The translations under genes and the position numbers were made by a program. From positions 1 to 45,162 of the forward strand of contig CAWUKT010000058.1 in the NCBI GenBank assembly GCA_963923035.1: a stretch of DNA of 45,162 nt, in the 5' to 3' direction. The stretch comes from CAWUKT01 sp963923035 (GTDB taxonomy: Bacteria; Bacteroidota; Bacteroidia; J057; JADKCL01). Of this stretch, positions 17,032 through 25,391 are shown piece by piece. Every line of letters starts with the position of its first letter. Position 1 is the stretch's first letter. The notes below the pieces were generated by a model that did not search any database, was not told the origin of the DNA, and saw nothing but the letters and a program-made list of their open reading frames with translations.

Positions 17032-18549
17032 TCAGTTAGGGCCGATTTCCCACTGATCGATGAAATGGGCCGCTTTTTCGATGTCCTCCTGAAGGATGCG
17101 GTCGGTCTCAACGGGCGGAACGACCTCCCGAAAGGCATCGATGATGGCCTGCAACTGGGTGCCCGTCTTCTGCGGGCGCCGGAACCACAGGGCCTGGGAA
17201 ACGGTCAGCAACTCGATGGCCAACAGGTTCCGAAGGTTGTGGAGCACCCGGTAGCCTTTCAGCGCGGCGTTCGCGCCCATGCTCACATGGTCCTCCTGGC
17301 CGTTGGAAGAAGGAATGGTATCGACCACTGCAGGTGTGCAGAGCTGTTTGTTCTGGCTCACCAGCGAGGCCGCTGTATACTGGGCAATCATCAGGCCGGA
17401 ATGCAGTCCGGGATTGGCAATCAGGAACAGAGGCAGGCCCCGCGAACCGCTCAGGAGCTGGTAAACGCGGCGTTCGCTGATCGAGCCCAGCTCGGCCAGG
17501 GCGATGGTCATCGTGTCCAGGGCCATCGCCAGCGGCTGCCCGTGGAAATTGCCGCCGGAGATGATGTCCCCGCTGTCAACAAAGATATTCGGGTTGTCCG
17601 TCGTAGAATTGATTTCCCGGTCGAAGACGCCTTCGCAGTAATTGAGGACGTCCTTGCTGGCCCCGTGGACCTGGGGTACGCAGCGGAAGGAATAGGGATC
17701 CTGCAATGCGACTTTGTCGCTGTGGGTGATTTCGGAATCTGCGAGCAGCTCCCGGACGCGCTTGGCCGTGGCGATTTGGCCGGGGTGGGGGCGGATCGCG
17801 TGGAGTTCCGGTCGGAACGGATCGATGCGGCCATCGAAGGCGTCCAGGCTCAGCGCCGCGAGCGCATCCGCCCACCAGCTGAACCGCTTGGCCCGGTGGA
17901 TGCAATAGACGCCATAGCTCAGCATGAATTGGGTGCCATTCAGTAGCCCCAGGCCCTCTTTGGAGCGCAATTTGATAGGCGCGAGTTGGTGGGCGGCCAG
18001 GACTTTGGCAGCGGGTTGGCGTTCGCCGTGGAACCAGACCTCCCCCTCGCCGAGGAGGGGCAGGCATAAGTGCGCCAAGGGCGCCAGGTCCCCGCTGGCT
18101 CCCAGGGAGCCCTGCTGGTAGACGACCGGAGTGATCCGGAGGTTGTACAGGTCGAGCAGTCGCTGAACCGTTTCCAGCGCCACGCCGCTGTGCCCGAAGG
18201 AAATCGACTTGGCCTTGAGCAGGAGCATCAGGCGGGTCAGCCGTTCCGGGACCGTGCCGCCCACGCCGCAGGCGTGCGACCGAATCAAATTCAATTGAAG
18301 TTGTTCGAGGTCCGGTTTGGCGATGGAAGTCTTGTAGAGGAAGCCAAATCCGGTATTGATCCCGTAAATGGGCTCGTCGCTTTGTTCGAGCTTGTCGTCC
18401 AGAAACTGGCGACACCGTTGAATGGCGTGCTCGGCGGAGTCCGAGAGGACGACGTGGAATTTCCGGCCGTCTTCCCCCACCAAATGCTCGAGCATTTGTA
18501 TGGTGAGGTGCTCTTTCGTGATCTGAAAGGTACGCGTGCCTTCTGCCAT
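17032..18549 (-). CDS. hutH: Histidine ammonia-lyase (HAL/PAL/TAL family)
   Basis: The protein has 505 residues. The self-made MIO cofactor comes from ASG at 151-153 in GSLGASGDLAPLAH. Y62 in IYGINTGFG is the catalytic loop Tyr. The selectivity segment is RSHACGVG (90-97); the SHA pattern favours histidine (or tyrosine) over phenylalanine. HAL removes ammonia from histidine to give urocanate, the first step of histidine breakdown. The gene starts 22 bases after the hisS stop, so it is likely co-transcribed. No hutU, hutI or hutG is in the window. Tyrosine ammonia-lyase, used for aryl-polyene/flexirubin pigments in this phylum, is the main alternative. Confidence 0.82.
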   Translation of the reverse strand: MAEGTRTFQITKEHLTIQMLEHLVGEDGRKFHVVLSDSAEHAIQRCRQFLDDKLEQSDEPIYGINTGFGFLYKTSIAKPDLEQLQLNLIRSHACGVGGTVPERLTRLMLLLKAKSISFGHSGVALETVQRLLDLYNLRITPVVYQQGSLGASGDLAPLAHLCLPLLGEGEVWFHGERQPAAKVLAAHQLAPIKLRSKEGLGLLNGTQFMLSYGVYCIHRAKRFSWWADALAALSLDAFDGRIDPFRPELHAIRPHPGQIATAKRVRELLADSEITHSDKVALQDPYSFRCVPQVHGASKDVLNYCEGVFDREINSTTDNPNIFVDSGDIISGGNFHGQPLAMALDTMTIALAELGSISERRVYQLLSGSRGLPLFLIANPGLHSGLMIAQYTAASLVSQNKQLCTPAVVDTIPSSNGQEDHVSMGANAALKGYRVLHNLRNLLAIELLTVSQALWFRRPQKTGTQLQAIIDAFREVVPPVETDRILQEDIEKAAHFIDQWEIGPN

Positions 18550-18571
18550 AGGCTATCTTTCTTTATTGTAG

Positions 18572-19948
18572 TCAGTGCCCCAGGAGGTGCTGAATCGCAG
18601 CGTCCTGGTCCAGGGTGATTTGATCCCCACTCTTGAGATCTTTGATCGCAACGGTTCCGTTCGCCTTTTCCGCCGATCCGATGGACAGGGCGTAGCGGGC
18701 ATTGCGTTTATCTGCAAACTTGAATTGTTTCTTCAATTTGGCGGCGTCCGGGTACAATTCCGCCGCGATACCAGCTTGGCGGAGTCGTTGGAGGAATTCC
18801 AGACTGGCGACAAATTCGTCGCCGCCGAAGTTGATCAAAATGGCTTGGATGCCGGGCAATTCGACCTTTTTGAACAGGTCGAGCATTTCCATGACATCGT
18901 AGATGCGGTCAGCGCCGAAGGATATGCCCACGCCGGACAGGTTGGGAACGCCGAAAATTCCGGTGAGATCGTCGTAACGACCTCCGCCTCCCAGACTCCC
19001 AAATTCCACCCCCACGGCCTTCACTTCATAGATTGATCCGGTATAGTATTCCAGCCCTCGGGCGAGTTTCAGGTCGAATTCCACTTCGGCGGTGGAGAGC
19101 GGGAAGAATTTGAGGAGGTTCAACACTTCCTCCATTTCTGCCACTCCCTTTTGCCCGATTTCACTCCCTTCAAATGCCTTTTTCAGCATCTCCACCTTGG
19201 CAAAATTGTCCCCTTCGAAGGAGATGATTTCAAAAATGGTGTCCTGGGATGCCGTTTCTATTCCCCGTTGTCCCAATTCCTGCCGCACTTTTTCCTCTCC
19301 AATCTTGTCCAGCTTGTCAATCGCGACACACATGTCCACCAATTGATCGGGCACTCCCGCGGCTTCGGCGGTCCCGGCCAGGATTTTGCGGTTGTTGAGG
19401 AGAATACGGACGGCGGAAAAACCCAGCGCCCCGAAGGCTTCGTCGTAAATCGCTACAAGTTCGGCGTCATTGAGGAGGGAATCGGAGCCAATGACATCGC
19501 AATCGCACTGGTAAAATTCGCGGTACCGGCCCTTTTGAGGACGGTCGGCGCGCCAAACGGGTTGGACCTGGTAGCGTTTGAAGGGAAATGCCAGGTCGTT
19601 CTGGTTCATGGCCACGAACCGGGCAAACGGGACCGTGAGGTCGTAGCGCAATGCTTTTTCGCTGATCAGGGGAGTCAATTTGTTCGACGCCCGCTCCTGC
19701 TCAAAATCGAAGTTCTTCGTCTTCCGGAGGTAATCGCCTGAGTTCAGGATTTTGAAGATGAGGCGGTCACCTTCCTCGCCATATTTTCCCGTCAACACAT
19801 CCAATTTTTCCATCGAGGGCGTCTCGATGGGCTGGTAGGCATACTTGCGAAAGACAGATTTGAGGGTATCAAAGATGAATTCGCGCCGGGACATGACCTC
19901 GGGGCCAAAATCTCGGGTGCCTTTCGGGATGGATGGTTTTTGGGACAT
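18572..19948 (-). CDS. hisS: Histidyl-tRNA synthetase
   Basis: The protein has 458 residues from ATG 19948 (MSQKPSIPKGTRDFGP). A longer frame adds 34 codons upstream but would swallow the promoter. Class II motif 1 lies in the first 80 residues (PKGTRDF, FRKYAYQPIETPSME). Motif 2 includes RYQVQPVWRADRPQKGRYREFYQCD. The HisRS signatures LARGLEYYTGSIYEV and GGGGRYDDLTG are intact, and the anticodon-binding domain ends the chain. It charges tRNA-His. It is followed by hutH 22 bases later, an unusual pairing of a synthetase with an enzyme that destroys the same amino acid. Confidence 0.96.
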   Translation of the reverse strand: MSQKPSIPKGTRDFGPEVMSRREFIFDTLKSVFRKYAYQPIETPSMEKLDVLTGKYGEEGDRLIFKILNSGDYLRKTKNFDFEQERASNKLTPLISEKALRYDLTVPFARFVAMNQNDLAFPFKRYQVQPVWRADRPQKGRYREFYQCDCDVIGSDSLLNDAELVAIYDEAFGALGFSAVRILLNNRKILAGTAEAAGVPDQLVDMCVAIDKLDKIGEEKVRQELGQRGIETASQDTIFEIISFEGDNFAKVEMLKKAFEGSEIGQKGVAEMEEVLNLLKFFPLSTAEVEFDLKLARGLEYYTGSIYEVKAVGVEFGSLGGGGRYDDLTGIFGVPNLSGVGISFGADRIYDVMEMLDLFKKVELPGIQAILINFGGDEFVASLEFLQRLRQAGIAAELYPDAAKLKKQFKFADKRNARYALSIGSAEKANGTVAIKDLKSGDQITLDQDAAIQHLLGH

Positions 19949-19954
19949 GGTCGG

Positions 19955-19985
19955 CAAAGATAAGAAGGTTTGGTGGGGAAATAAA
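19955..19985 (-). promoter_or_regulatory. hisS promoter
   Basis: The minus strand has TTTA (19985-19982), a 19-base spacer and TATCTTTG (19962-19955), which matches TAnnTTTG. Only six bases separate it from ATG 19948, so the mRNA should be leaderless or nearly so. Confidence 0.6.
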
Positions 19986-20020
19986 CAGGTGAAAGGCTTA
20001 CTGCGGGCCGGAAACGGGCA

Positions 20021-20051
20021 AAAAAAATGCGGTCCCAAACGGGACCGCATT
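20021..20051 (-). terminator. Intrinsic terminator after rpsB
   Basis: An 11-bp perfect stem (20026-20036 with 20041-20051), loop AAAC on the plus strand, is followed on the minus strand by seven U. It closes the ribosomal protein operon immediately after rpsB. Confidence 0.9.
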
Positions 20052-20078
20052 GATTATTTCTCGAAAGCGGTGAAAACC

Positions 20079-20861
20079 TTATTCAGAGGCTTCAGCAGCA
20101 GCTTCTTCAGTCTTGGTTTCGGCTGCCTTTTGACGCTCAGCTTCCTGGCGGATCCGATCCTCTTCTTTGGCTTTCTTCCGTTCGGAGAGACCTTCCTGAA
20201 TGGAGTCACAAACGAAGGAAATGACGAGGTGAATCGACTTGGCGGCGTCGTCGTTGGCAGGGATAGGGAAGTCGACTTTCTTGGGATCGCTGTTGGTATC
20301 TACCATGCCGAAGGTCGGGATATTGAGCTTCTTGGCTTCAGCAACTGCGATGTGCTCCTTTTTGATGTCGACGATGAAAACGGCGGAGGGAAGGCGGTTC
20401 AGGGTGGAGATTCCTTTGAAGAATTTTTCCAGCTTGGCCTTCTCACGGGTTTTCATCAAGCGCTCTTTCTTGTTGAGACGCTCAAAGGTACCGTCGGTTT
20501 CCATCTTTTCGATGTTGCCCATCTTTTTGATGGACTTCCGTACGGTGGAGAAGTTGGTCAGCATACCACCCAACCAGCGCTCAGTCACATACGGCATGTT
20601 GACGCGGCGGGCTTGCTCAGCAACAATTTCTTTGGCCTGCTTCTTGGTGGCAACGAAGAGAATTTTCCGGCCGGAAGCAGCCAATTGCTTGGCGACTTTG
20701 GCAGCCTCTTCGAGCATGCGCAGGGTCTTGTTCAGGTCAATGACGTGGATGCCGTTGCGCTCCATGAAGATGTACGGAGACATGGCGGGGTTCCACTTAC
20801 GGGTCAGGTGGCCAAAATGTACACCTGCGTCGAGCAAATCCTGATATGTAATGTTCGGCAT
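20079..20861 (-). CDS. rpsB: 30S ribosomal protein S2
   Basis: The protein has 260 residues. The N-terminus (MPNITYQDLLDAGVHFGHLTRKWNPAM), the ERWLGGMLTNFSTVRKSI block and the FGMVDTNSDP / IPANDDAAKSI block are typical S2. The C-terminal 30 residues are an Ala/Glu/Lys-rich tail common in this phylum. It starts 15 bases after rpsI, in the rplM-rpsI-rpsB operon. The usual next gene tsf (EF-Ts) is missing; a terminator follows instead. Confidence 0.98.
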   Translation of the reverse strand: MPNITYQDLLDAGVHFGHLTRKWNPAMSPYIFMERNGIHVIDLNKTLRMLEEAAKVAKQLAASGRKILFVATKKQAKEIVAEQARRVNMPYVTERWLGGMLTNFSTVRKSIKKMGNIEKMETDGTFERLNKKERLMKTREKAKLEKFFKGISTLNRLPSAVFIVDIKKEHIAVAEAKKLNIPTFGMVDTNSDPKKVDFPIPANDDAAKSIHLVISFVCDSIQEGLSERKKAKEEDRIRQEAERQKAAETKTEEAAAEASE

Positions 20862-20876
20862 ATCGTAATTCCTTGA

Positions 20877-21284
20877 TTAACGCTTAGAGAACTGAGTTTT
20901 CTTACGGGCTTTCGGCTGTCCGTACTTCTTACGTTCAACCATCCGGGGGTCACGGGTGAGGAACCCAGCGCGGCGCAGCGGCGGCTTGTTGTTTTCCTCG
21001 TCCATTTCCACGAATGCGCGGGAGATACCCATGCGTACCGCTTCGGCCTGGCCGGTGATGCCACCGCCTTTGACGTTGACGCGGATATCATAGTCACCCG
21101 GGTTCACATCCAGCACCTGGAAGGGCTGCATGATCTTGAGTTGGAGAACGTCGACGGGGAAGAACACTTCCAGGTCGCGTTTGTTGACAATGATTTTGCC
21201 TTGACCAGGAGTGGCAGCGGGCTCCACGAAGCAACGTGCTACGGAAGTTTTACGGCGGCCCAGCGTTACAATTCTGTTGTCCAT
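20877..21284 (-). CDS. rpsI: 30S ribosomal protein S9
   Basis: The protein has 135 residues and begins MDNRIVTLGRRKTSVARC. It contains the VNVKGGGITGQAEAVRMGISRA block and ends in the invariant basic tail ARKKTQFSKR, whose final Lys-Arg reaches the decoding site. It lies 8 bases after rplM and 15 bases before rpsB. Confidence 0.98.
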   Translation of the reverse strand: MDNRIVTLGRRKTSVARCFVEPAATPGQGKIIVNKRDLEVFFPVDVLQLKIMQPFQVLDVNPGDYDIRVNVKGGGITGQAEAVRMGISRAFVEMDEENNKPPLRRAGFLTRDPRMVERKKYGQPKARKKTQFSKR

Positions 21285-21292
21285 GCGTTAAA

Positions 21293-21754
21293 TTATGCTT
21301 TCGAGTCGTATTTCAATTGGTAGGAAGTGGGATTTTGACCCGCGTGCGGATGGTCGGTACCAGCGTAGACGTACAGGTGGGTGTACATGGTGGAACCGAG
21401 CTTGTTTTTCGGGAGCATGCCTTTGACAGCAAACTCAACGAGGCGGCGGGGATCCCGCTGAAGGAGTTGGGTAGCGGTGAGGGAGCGCTGACCACCGGGA
21501 TAGCCGGTGTGACGAAGGTATTCCTTGTCGCTCCACTTGTTGCCGGAAAGGGTCACTTTTTCCGCATTGATGACTACCACATAATCACCACAGTCTGCGT
21601 GGGGAGTGAAGTAGGGCTTGTGCTTTCCGCGGAGCAAAGCAGCAATCTGCGAGCAAAGACGACCGAGTGTCTGCCCTTCCGCGTCAATCAGGAGCCATTC
21701 CTTTTCAATCGTCGCCGCATTGGCCGACTTTGTCTTGTAGCTTAAAGTGTCCAT
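21293..21754 (-). CDS. rplM: 50S ribosomal protein L13
   Basis: The protein has 153 residues. The blocks KEWLLIDAEGQTLGRLCSQIA, GDYVVVINAEKVTLSGNKW and AVKGMLPKNKLG are standard L13. It is the first gene of the rplM-rpsI-rpsB operon. Two possible -7 boxes lie upstream (21774-21781 and 21952-21959), the more distant one giving a leader of about 200 bases. Confidence 0.98.
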   Translation of the reverse strand: MDTLSYKTKSANAATIEKEWLLIDAEGQTLGRLCSQIAALLRGKHKPYFTPHADCGDYVVVINAEKVTLSGNKWSDKEYLRHTGYPGGQRSLTATQLLQRDPRRLVEFAVKGMLPKNKLGSTMYTHLYVYAGTDHPHAGQNPTSYQLKYDSKA

Positions 21755-22135
21755 TTATTTATGCAAACTCTTTCAAAAATAGGGACGCAATTACGGATTT
21801 TCCGATCTGTTATCCAAACAGGGGTCGGAATTATTCCTAGTAATCTGTTATCTTAACCGCTGCTTTCAGAACAATCCTTTAAAAGGAGAAAATTTGAAAA
21901 CATTTTAACGGGGTTCAGTTTTTTACAGATGACTCCCGAAATTGCGGAGCGCAAAATTAGGGATTCTTTTTTACTTTTTCCACAAGATTAACCACTTCTT
22001 TTCGTGGAAAGTCGTTCTCAACCCCATCGGCCAGTTTTGGTCGACCCTTTTTGCCCCTGCTACGTATATATCTATTCAAGGATTCCATACGTATTATATG
22101 TTTGAAAAATCAAGGCGTTTAGCTTGAAATTATTG
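21755..22135. promoter_or_regulatory. Divergent promoter region between rplM and the 22136 gene
   Basis: For rplM the minus strand has TATTTTTG (21781-21774), 20 bases before the ATG, and TAATTTTG (21959-21952). For the plus-strand gene, TATGTTTG (22097-22104) is 31 bases before ATG 22136. None has a perfect -33 box at normal spacing. I see no other gene in this 381-base gap. Confidence 0.45.
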
Positions 22136-24967
22136 ATGCGAACTATCCGGTACGATTCTTTTCGCTTGCTTTTCCTTCCACTTTTCTGCTTGATGGTGGG
22201 GGGCAATGGGCAAATGGCATTCGCTTCCCACAATGTGGCGGGAGAGATTACCTATACGTATGTCAGTGGGAATACCATCGAGATTACCCTGACCACTTAT
22301 ACGGATCCCTCCGCAGCGTTTGTTGATCGCTGCTTTGCCAATTTGGAAATCTGGAAGGACAGCCCCACCAATGATTCAGATAAGATTGCTGACATCATTG
22401 ACATTCCCCGCATCAACGGACCCCTTAACAATGACCCCATTTTCCCCGGCAACGTCACCTGTAATGGGCAGGCAATGGGAGAATACATCGTCGGTACCAT
22501 TAAAAGGAATGTGTACCGGACGCGATATACCTTTACCGGACCCGGTAAATTCCTCATCCGCTACTACGACCTCGCCCGGATCGACTATGTCAACAACATC
22601 AGCAATTCAGGCAGCCAGGCCTTTTTCATTGAATCCACCGTTTTCCTGGCTCCCATCTTCGGCGTCGAGAACTCTCCCCAGTTCCTGAACCACCCCATTG
22701 ACTTTGCCTGTACCGATAAGCTGTGGACCCACAACCCCGGCGCCTACGACCCCGATGGCGACTCCCTGGTCTTCACCCTGGTCGAATGCCGGCAGTACGA
22801 TCCCCCGACCGTGCCGTCTCCCATCACTTGTTCTGGTTTCACCGATCCGGGCCTCTACGGCTCCAATGGTCCGATGACCATGGACTCCGAGACGGGATTG
22901 ATTTCGTGGAATACGCCCCAGGACCTGGGCTGGTACAATATTGCGTACCGGGTGGATGAATACCGGAATGGGGTGCTCATCGGGTCTACCTTCCGGGACA
23001 TGGCGATCGAAGTGAAGCCGTGCGACAACAATCCGCCGGTCATCGAGACGATTACGGATACCTGTATCTACGCTGGGGATACCCTCCGCTTCGATGTGGT
23101 CTCCTACGATCCCGATTTCTCCAAGATCCCCTCCGACAGCCTCTATTTCTACCTGAACAACAACGGCATCAATAACAATGGTCCTTTTGCGGTGTCGGTG
23201 AGCCCGGCGACCCTGACCATTACCGAGCCGCTGGTGCCCAATCCGCCGACCTTCCCCATTGAGACCTGGGGCGATACGGTGAAGGGTGAATTCGAATGGG
23301 CTACGGTATGTGAGCATATCCGACCCTTGTTCTACCAGGTCGATTTCTATGCCCACGACAACTTCTCCTTCTTTGACAGTACCAGCAATACGCAATTGCT
23401 GAGTGTGCACCATATCGTGAAGATTCGGGTGATTCCCCGGCCTTTGACGGGACTGACCGCCGATCCGGTGGCCGGCACCATCGAACTCAATTGGGACCCA
23501 CACCCTTGCGACTCTACCGTCGAATATGAGATTTACCGCAACTTCGGGGGCGGCTATTCTGAGGACACGGTCTGTTGTGATGGTGATCCGACGCTCCAGG
23601 GCTATACCCTCGTGGGAACCAACCAGGGCCAATTCAATACCAATTTTGTGGATGACAACAATGGTGAGCGCTTCCCCTTTGGACAGGACATCTGCTATGT
23701 GGTCCGGGCGGTCATGACCAATGGCCAGCGTACCTGTACCACGGAAGAGGTCTGCGTGCAAATCGACAAAGACTTCGCGGTCTTGCTGCAAGACAGCATC
23801 GACATCACGTCCGCCAATGGGCAGATCCAGGTCAGCTGGTCGCGGCCGATTGCGATTGACACGACCTTTTTCCCGCAGCCTTATACATATACGTTATTGA
23901 GGAGCGACGACATCAGTGGGCCGACGAACTTCCAGACCATTGCGAGTGGAATTGGATTCAATGATACGCTTTACTTCGATTCGGGGATGGATACCGAGGT
24001 GCGGGGCTACCGCTACCGGGTCGATACCTACGATGCCAACGGGCAGCTGATCGGAGAAGGCAATACCGGTTCGTCCATTTTCCTCAATGTGGCCAGTGCC
24101 AACCGAAGTCTGGTCTTGTCGTGGTCAGAATTTACCCCCTGGGCCAACCGCATCTATTATGTGTACCGGGCCGACGACCCGATTGGTCCCTTGACCTTGA
24201 TCGACTCGGTCCTTGCGACGGGGGCGAATACGCATACTTATCTGGATACCGGCCTGACCAATTTCGAGGACTACTGCTATGTGATCGTCTCGGAAGGGGA
24301 GTATGGCACGGAAGAAACGCCGGACTCCGTTCGGAATGCTTCCCAGCGGGCCTGTGGAATCCCGCAGGACCTGGAGCCACCCTGTATTGGCACCATTGAC
24401 TTTGATACAACAAAAGATTGCCGAAACCATACCATCCTGATCACCTGGACGGAGCCGGATTCTGCCTGCGGAGCCGATGTCGATTTCTATTCGATTTACC
24501 GCGCGGACAATCGGGAGGCGGATTATGAGTTGATCGCGGTGGTGGACAGTGGATTCTATCAATTCTCGCCGCCCAACCTGACATCCATCGCGGATTGTTA
24601 CGGGGTGACAGTGACGGATACGAACGGCAATGAGAGCGATATGCGGGTATTCTGCTTCGAGAATTGTCCTGAAGTCGAAATCAGCAATGTCTTTACTCCG
24701 AACGGTGATAATATCAACGATTTCTTTGCTCCGGTCACCGACCGGAACATCCGGGTCCAGCAGGTCATCATCTATGACCGGTGGGGAGCCGAGGTCTATT
24801 CGTCGACCAATGTTCCGAATCCCCAGCAGATCTGGGATGGTCGCACAAATAATGGAGAGGAAGTCCCGGTAGGGGTGTACTATTACATCATCCGCTACGA
24901 AGAAGATCGCCTCCCTGGATTCATTCCGAAAGAGCCCTTGGCAGGTCACGTGAACCTGCTGCGCTGA
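22136..24967 (+). CDS. Large T9SS type-B surface protein (gliding-motility-type C-terminal domain)
   Basis: The protein has 943 residues from ATG 22136; a TTG four codons earlier is possible but less likely. A signal peptide ends at FAS. The first mature domain (SHNVAGEITYTYV … DPDGDSLVFTL) is the same type as in the protein at 2561. Fibronectin-III-like domains fill the centre (for example PLTGLTADPVAGTIELNWD and NGQIQVSWSRP). The end is a classic type-B sorting domain (SNVFTPNGDNINDFFAPV … YDRWGAEVYSS … WDGRTNNGEEVPVGVYYYII). It is therefore a T9SS-exported surface protein held by the type-B route. Its role is probably adhesion or motility-related; no catalytic motif is visible. Confidence 0.88.
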   Translation: MRTIRYDSFRLLFLPLFCLMVGGNGQMAFASHNVAGEITYTYVSGNTIEITLTTYTDPSAAFVDRCFANLEIWKDSPTNDSDKIADIIDIPRINGPLNNDPIFPGNVTCNGQAMGEYIVGTIKRNVYRTRYTFTGPGKFLIRYYDLARIDYVNNISNSGSQAFFIESTVFLAPIFGVENSPQFLNHPIDFACTDKLWTHNPGAYDPDGDSLVFTLVECRQYDPPTVPSPITCSGFTDPGLYGSNGPMTMDSETGLISWNTPQDLGWYNIAYRVDEYRNGVLIGSTFRDMAIEVKPCDNNPPVIETITDTCIYAGDTLRFDVVSYDPDFSKIPSDSLYFYLNNNGINNNGPFAVSVSPATLTITEPLVPNPPTFPIETWGDTVKGEFEWATVCEHIRPLFYQVDFYAHDNFSFFDSTSNTQLLSVHHIVKIRVIPRPLTGLTADPVAGTIELNWDPHPCDSTVEYEIYRNFGGGYSEDTVCCDGDPTLQGYTLVGTNQGQFNTNFVDDNNGERFPFGQDICYVVRAVMTNGQRTCTTEEVCVQIDKDFAVLLQDSIDITSANGQIQVSWSRPIAIDTTFFPQPYTYTLLRSDDISGPTNFQTIASGIGFNDTLYFDSGMDTEVRGYRYRVDTYDANGQLIGEGNTGSSIFLNVASANRSLVLSWSEFTPWANRIYYVYRADDPIGPLTLIDSVLATGANTHTYLDTGLTNFEDYCYVIVSEGEYGTEETPDSVRNASQRACGIPQDLEPPCIGTIDFDTTKDCRNHTILITWTEPDSACGADVDFYSIYRADNREADYELIAVVDSGFYQFSPPNLTSIADCYGVTVTDTNGNESDMRVFCFENCPEVEISNVFTPNGDNINDFFAPVTDRNIRVQQVIIYDRWGAEVYSSTNVPNPQQIWDGRTNNGEEVPVGVYYYIIRYEEDRLPGFIPKEPLAGHVNLLR

Positions 24968-24993
24968 TCCCATTTACATATCATCGTTACTCG

Positions 24994-25034
24994 CCAGGCC
25001 GGGACTGTCTACCAGTTTCGGCCTGGTGTCTTTC
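24994..25034 (+). terminator. Intrinsic terminator after the T9SS type-B protein gene
   Basis: CCAGGCCG (24994-25001) pairs with CGGCCTGG (25019-25026). Two G-U pairs and ACTG/CAGT extend the stem to 14 bp around the loop TCTAC. TGTCTTTCT follows. Confidence 0.75.
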
Positions 25035-25190
25035 TGACAATTTGCCCAAAAACCTTTCACAACCTTACATCGGAAGCCGGCCAAGATGAGCAAACTTTTA
25101 CATTTCAGTCATTTACTAAAACCTGCCAAAACCCCTGTTTTGTCGCCTAAAAGCATGTGTTGGTAGATGTGGGGGAGCTGGATGTAAAAA

Positions 25191-25225
25191 AATGATGCAT
25201 TTTATTGAAAAAACCTTGCATCATT
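25191..25225 (+). promoter_or_regulatory. 9-bp inverted repeat overlapping the -33 box (candidate operator)
   Basis: AATGATGCA (25191-25199) and TGCATCATT (25217-25225) are perfect inverted arms 17 bases apart. The right arm covers the -33 TTG at 25216-25218 of the promoter. The placement is that of a binding site for a dimeric regulator. Confidence 0.5.
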
Positions 25226-25246
25226 CTGAGAGGAATCCTACATTTG
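25216..25246 (+). promoter_or_regulatory. Near-consensus Bacteroidota promoter
   Basis: TTG (25216-25218), a 20-base spacer and TACATTTG (25239-25246) match the consensus exactly at the -7 box. Transcription should start near 25252, giving a 5' UTR of about 140 bases before ATG 25392. Confidence 0.75.
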
Positions 25247-25310
25247 GAATATCAATCGAAAAGACGGCGGCTGTAAAAGGCCATTAAGCTGTTCAAAGTA
25301 GTAAAGCAAA

Positions 25311-25326
25311 TTAGGTGTTTACCTAA
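25311..25326 (+). promoter_or_regulatory. Hairpin in the lipoprotein gene's long 5' UTR
   Basis: TTAGGT-GTTT-ACCTAA is a perfect 6-bp stem with a tetraloop within the predicted leader RNA. It may stabilise the mRNA or regulate translation; function unknown. Confidence 0.35.
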
Positions 25327-25391
25327 AGAGTATTTTTCCAAGTCCTGTTCTGGCAGGCAATTATAAAGTCAATCAATAATTTTAGTATCCG

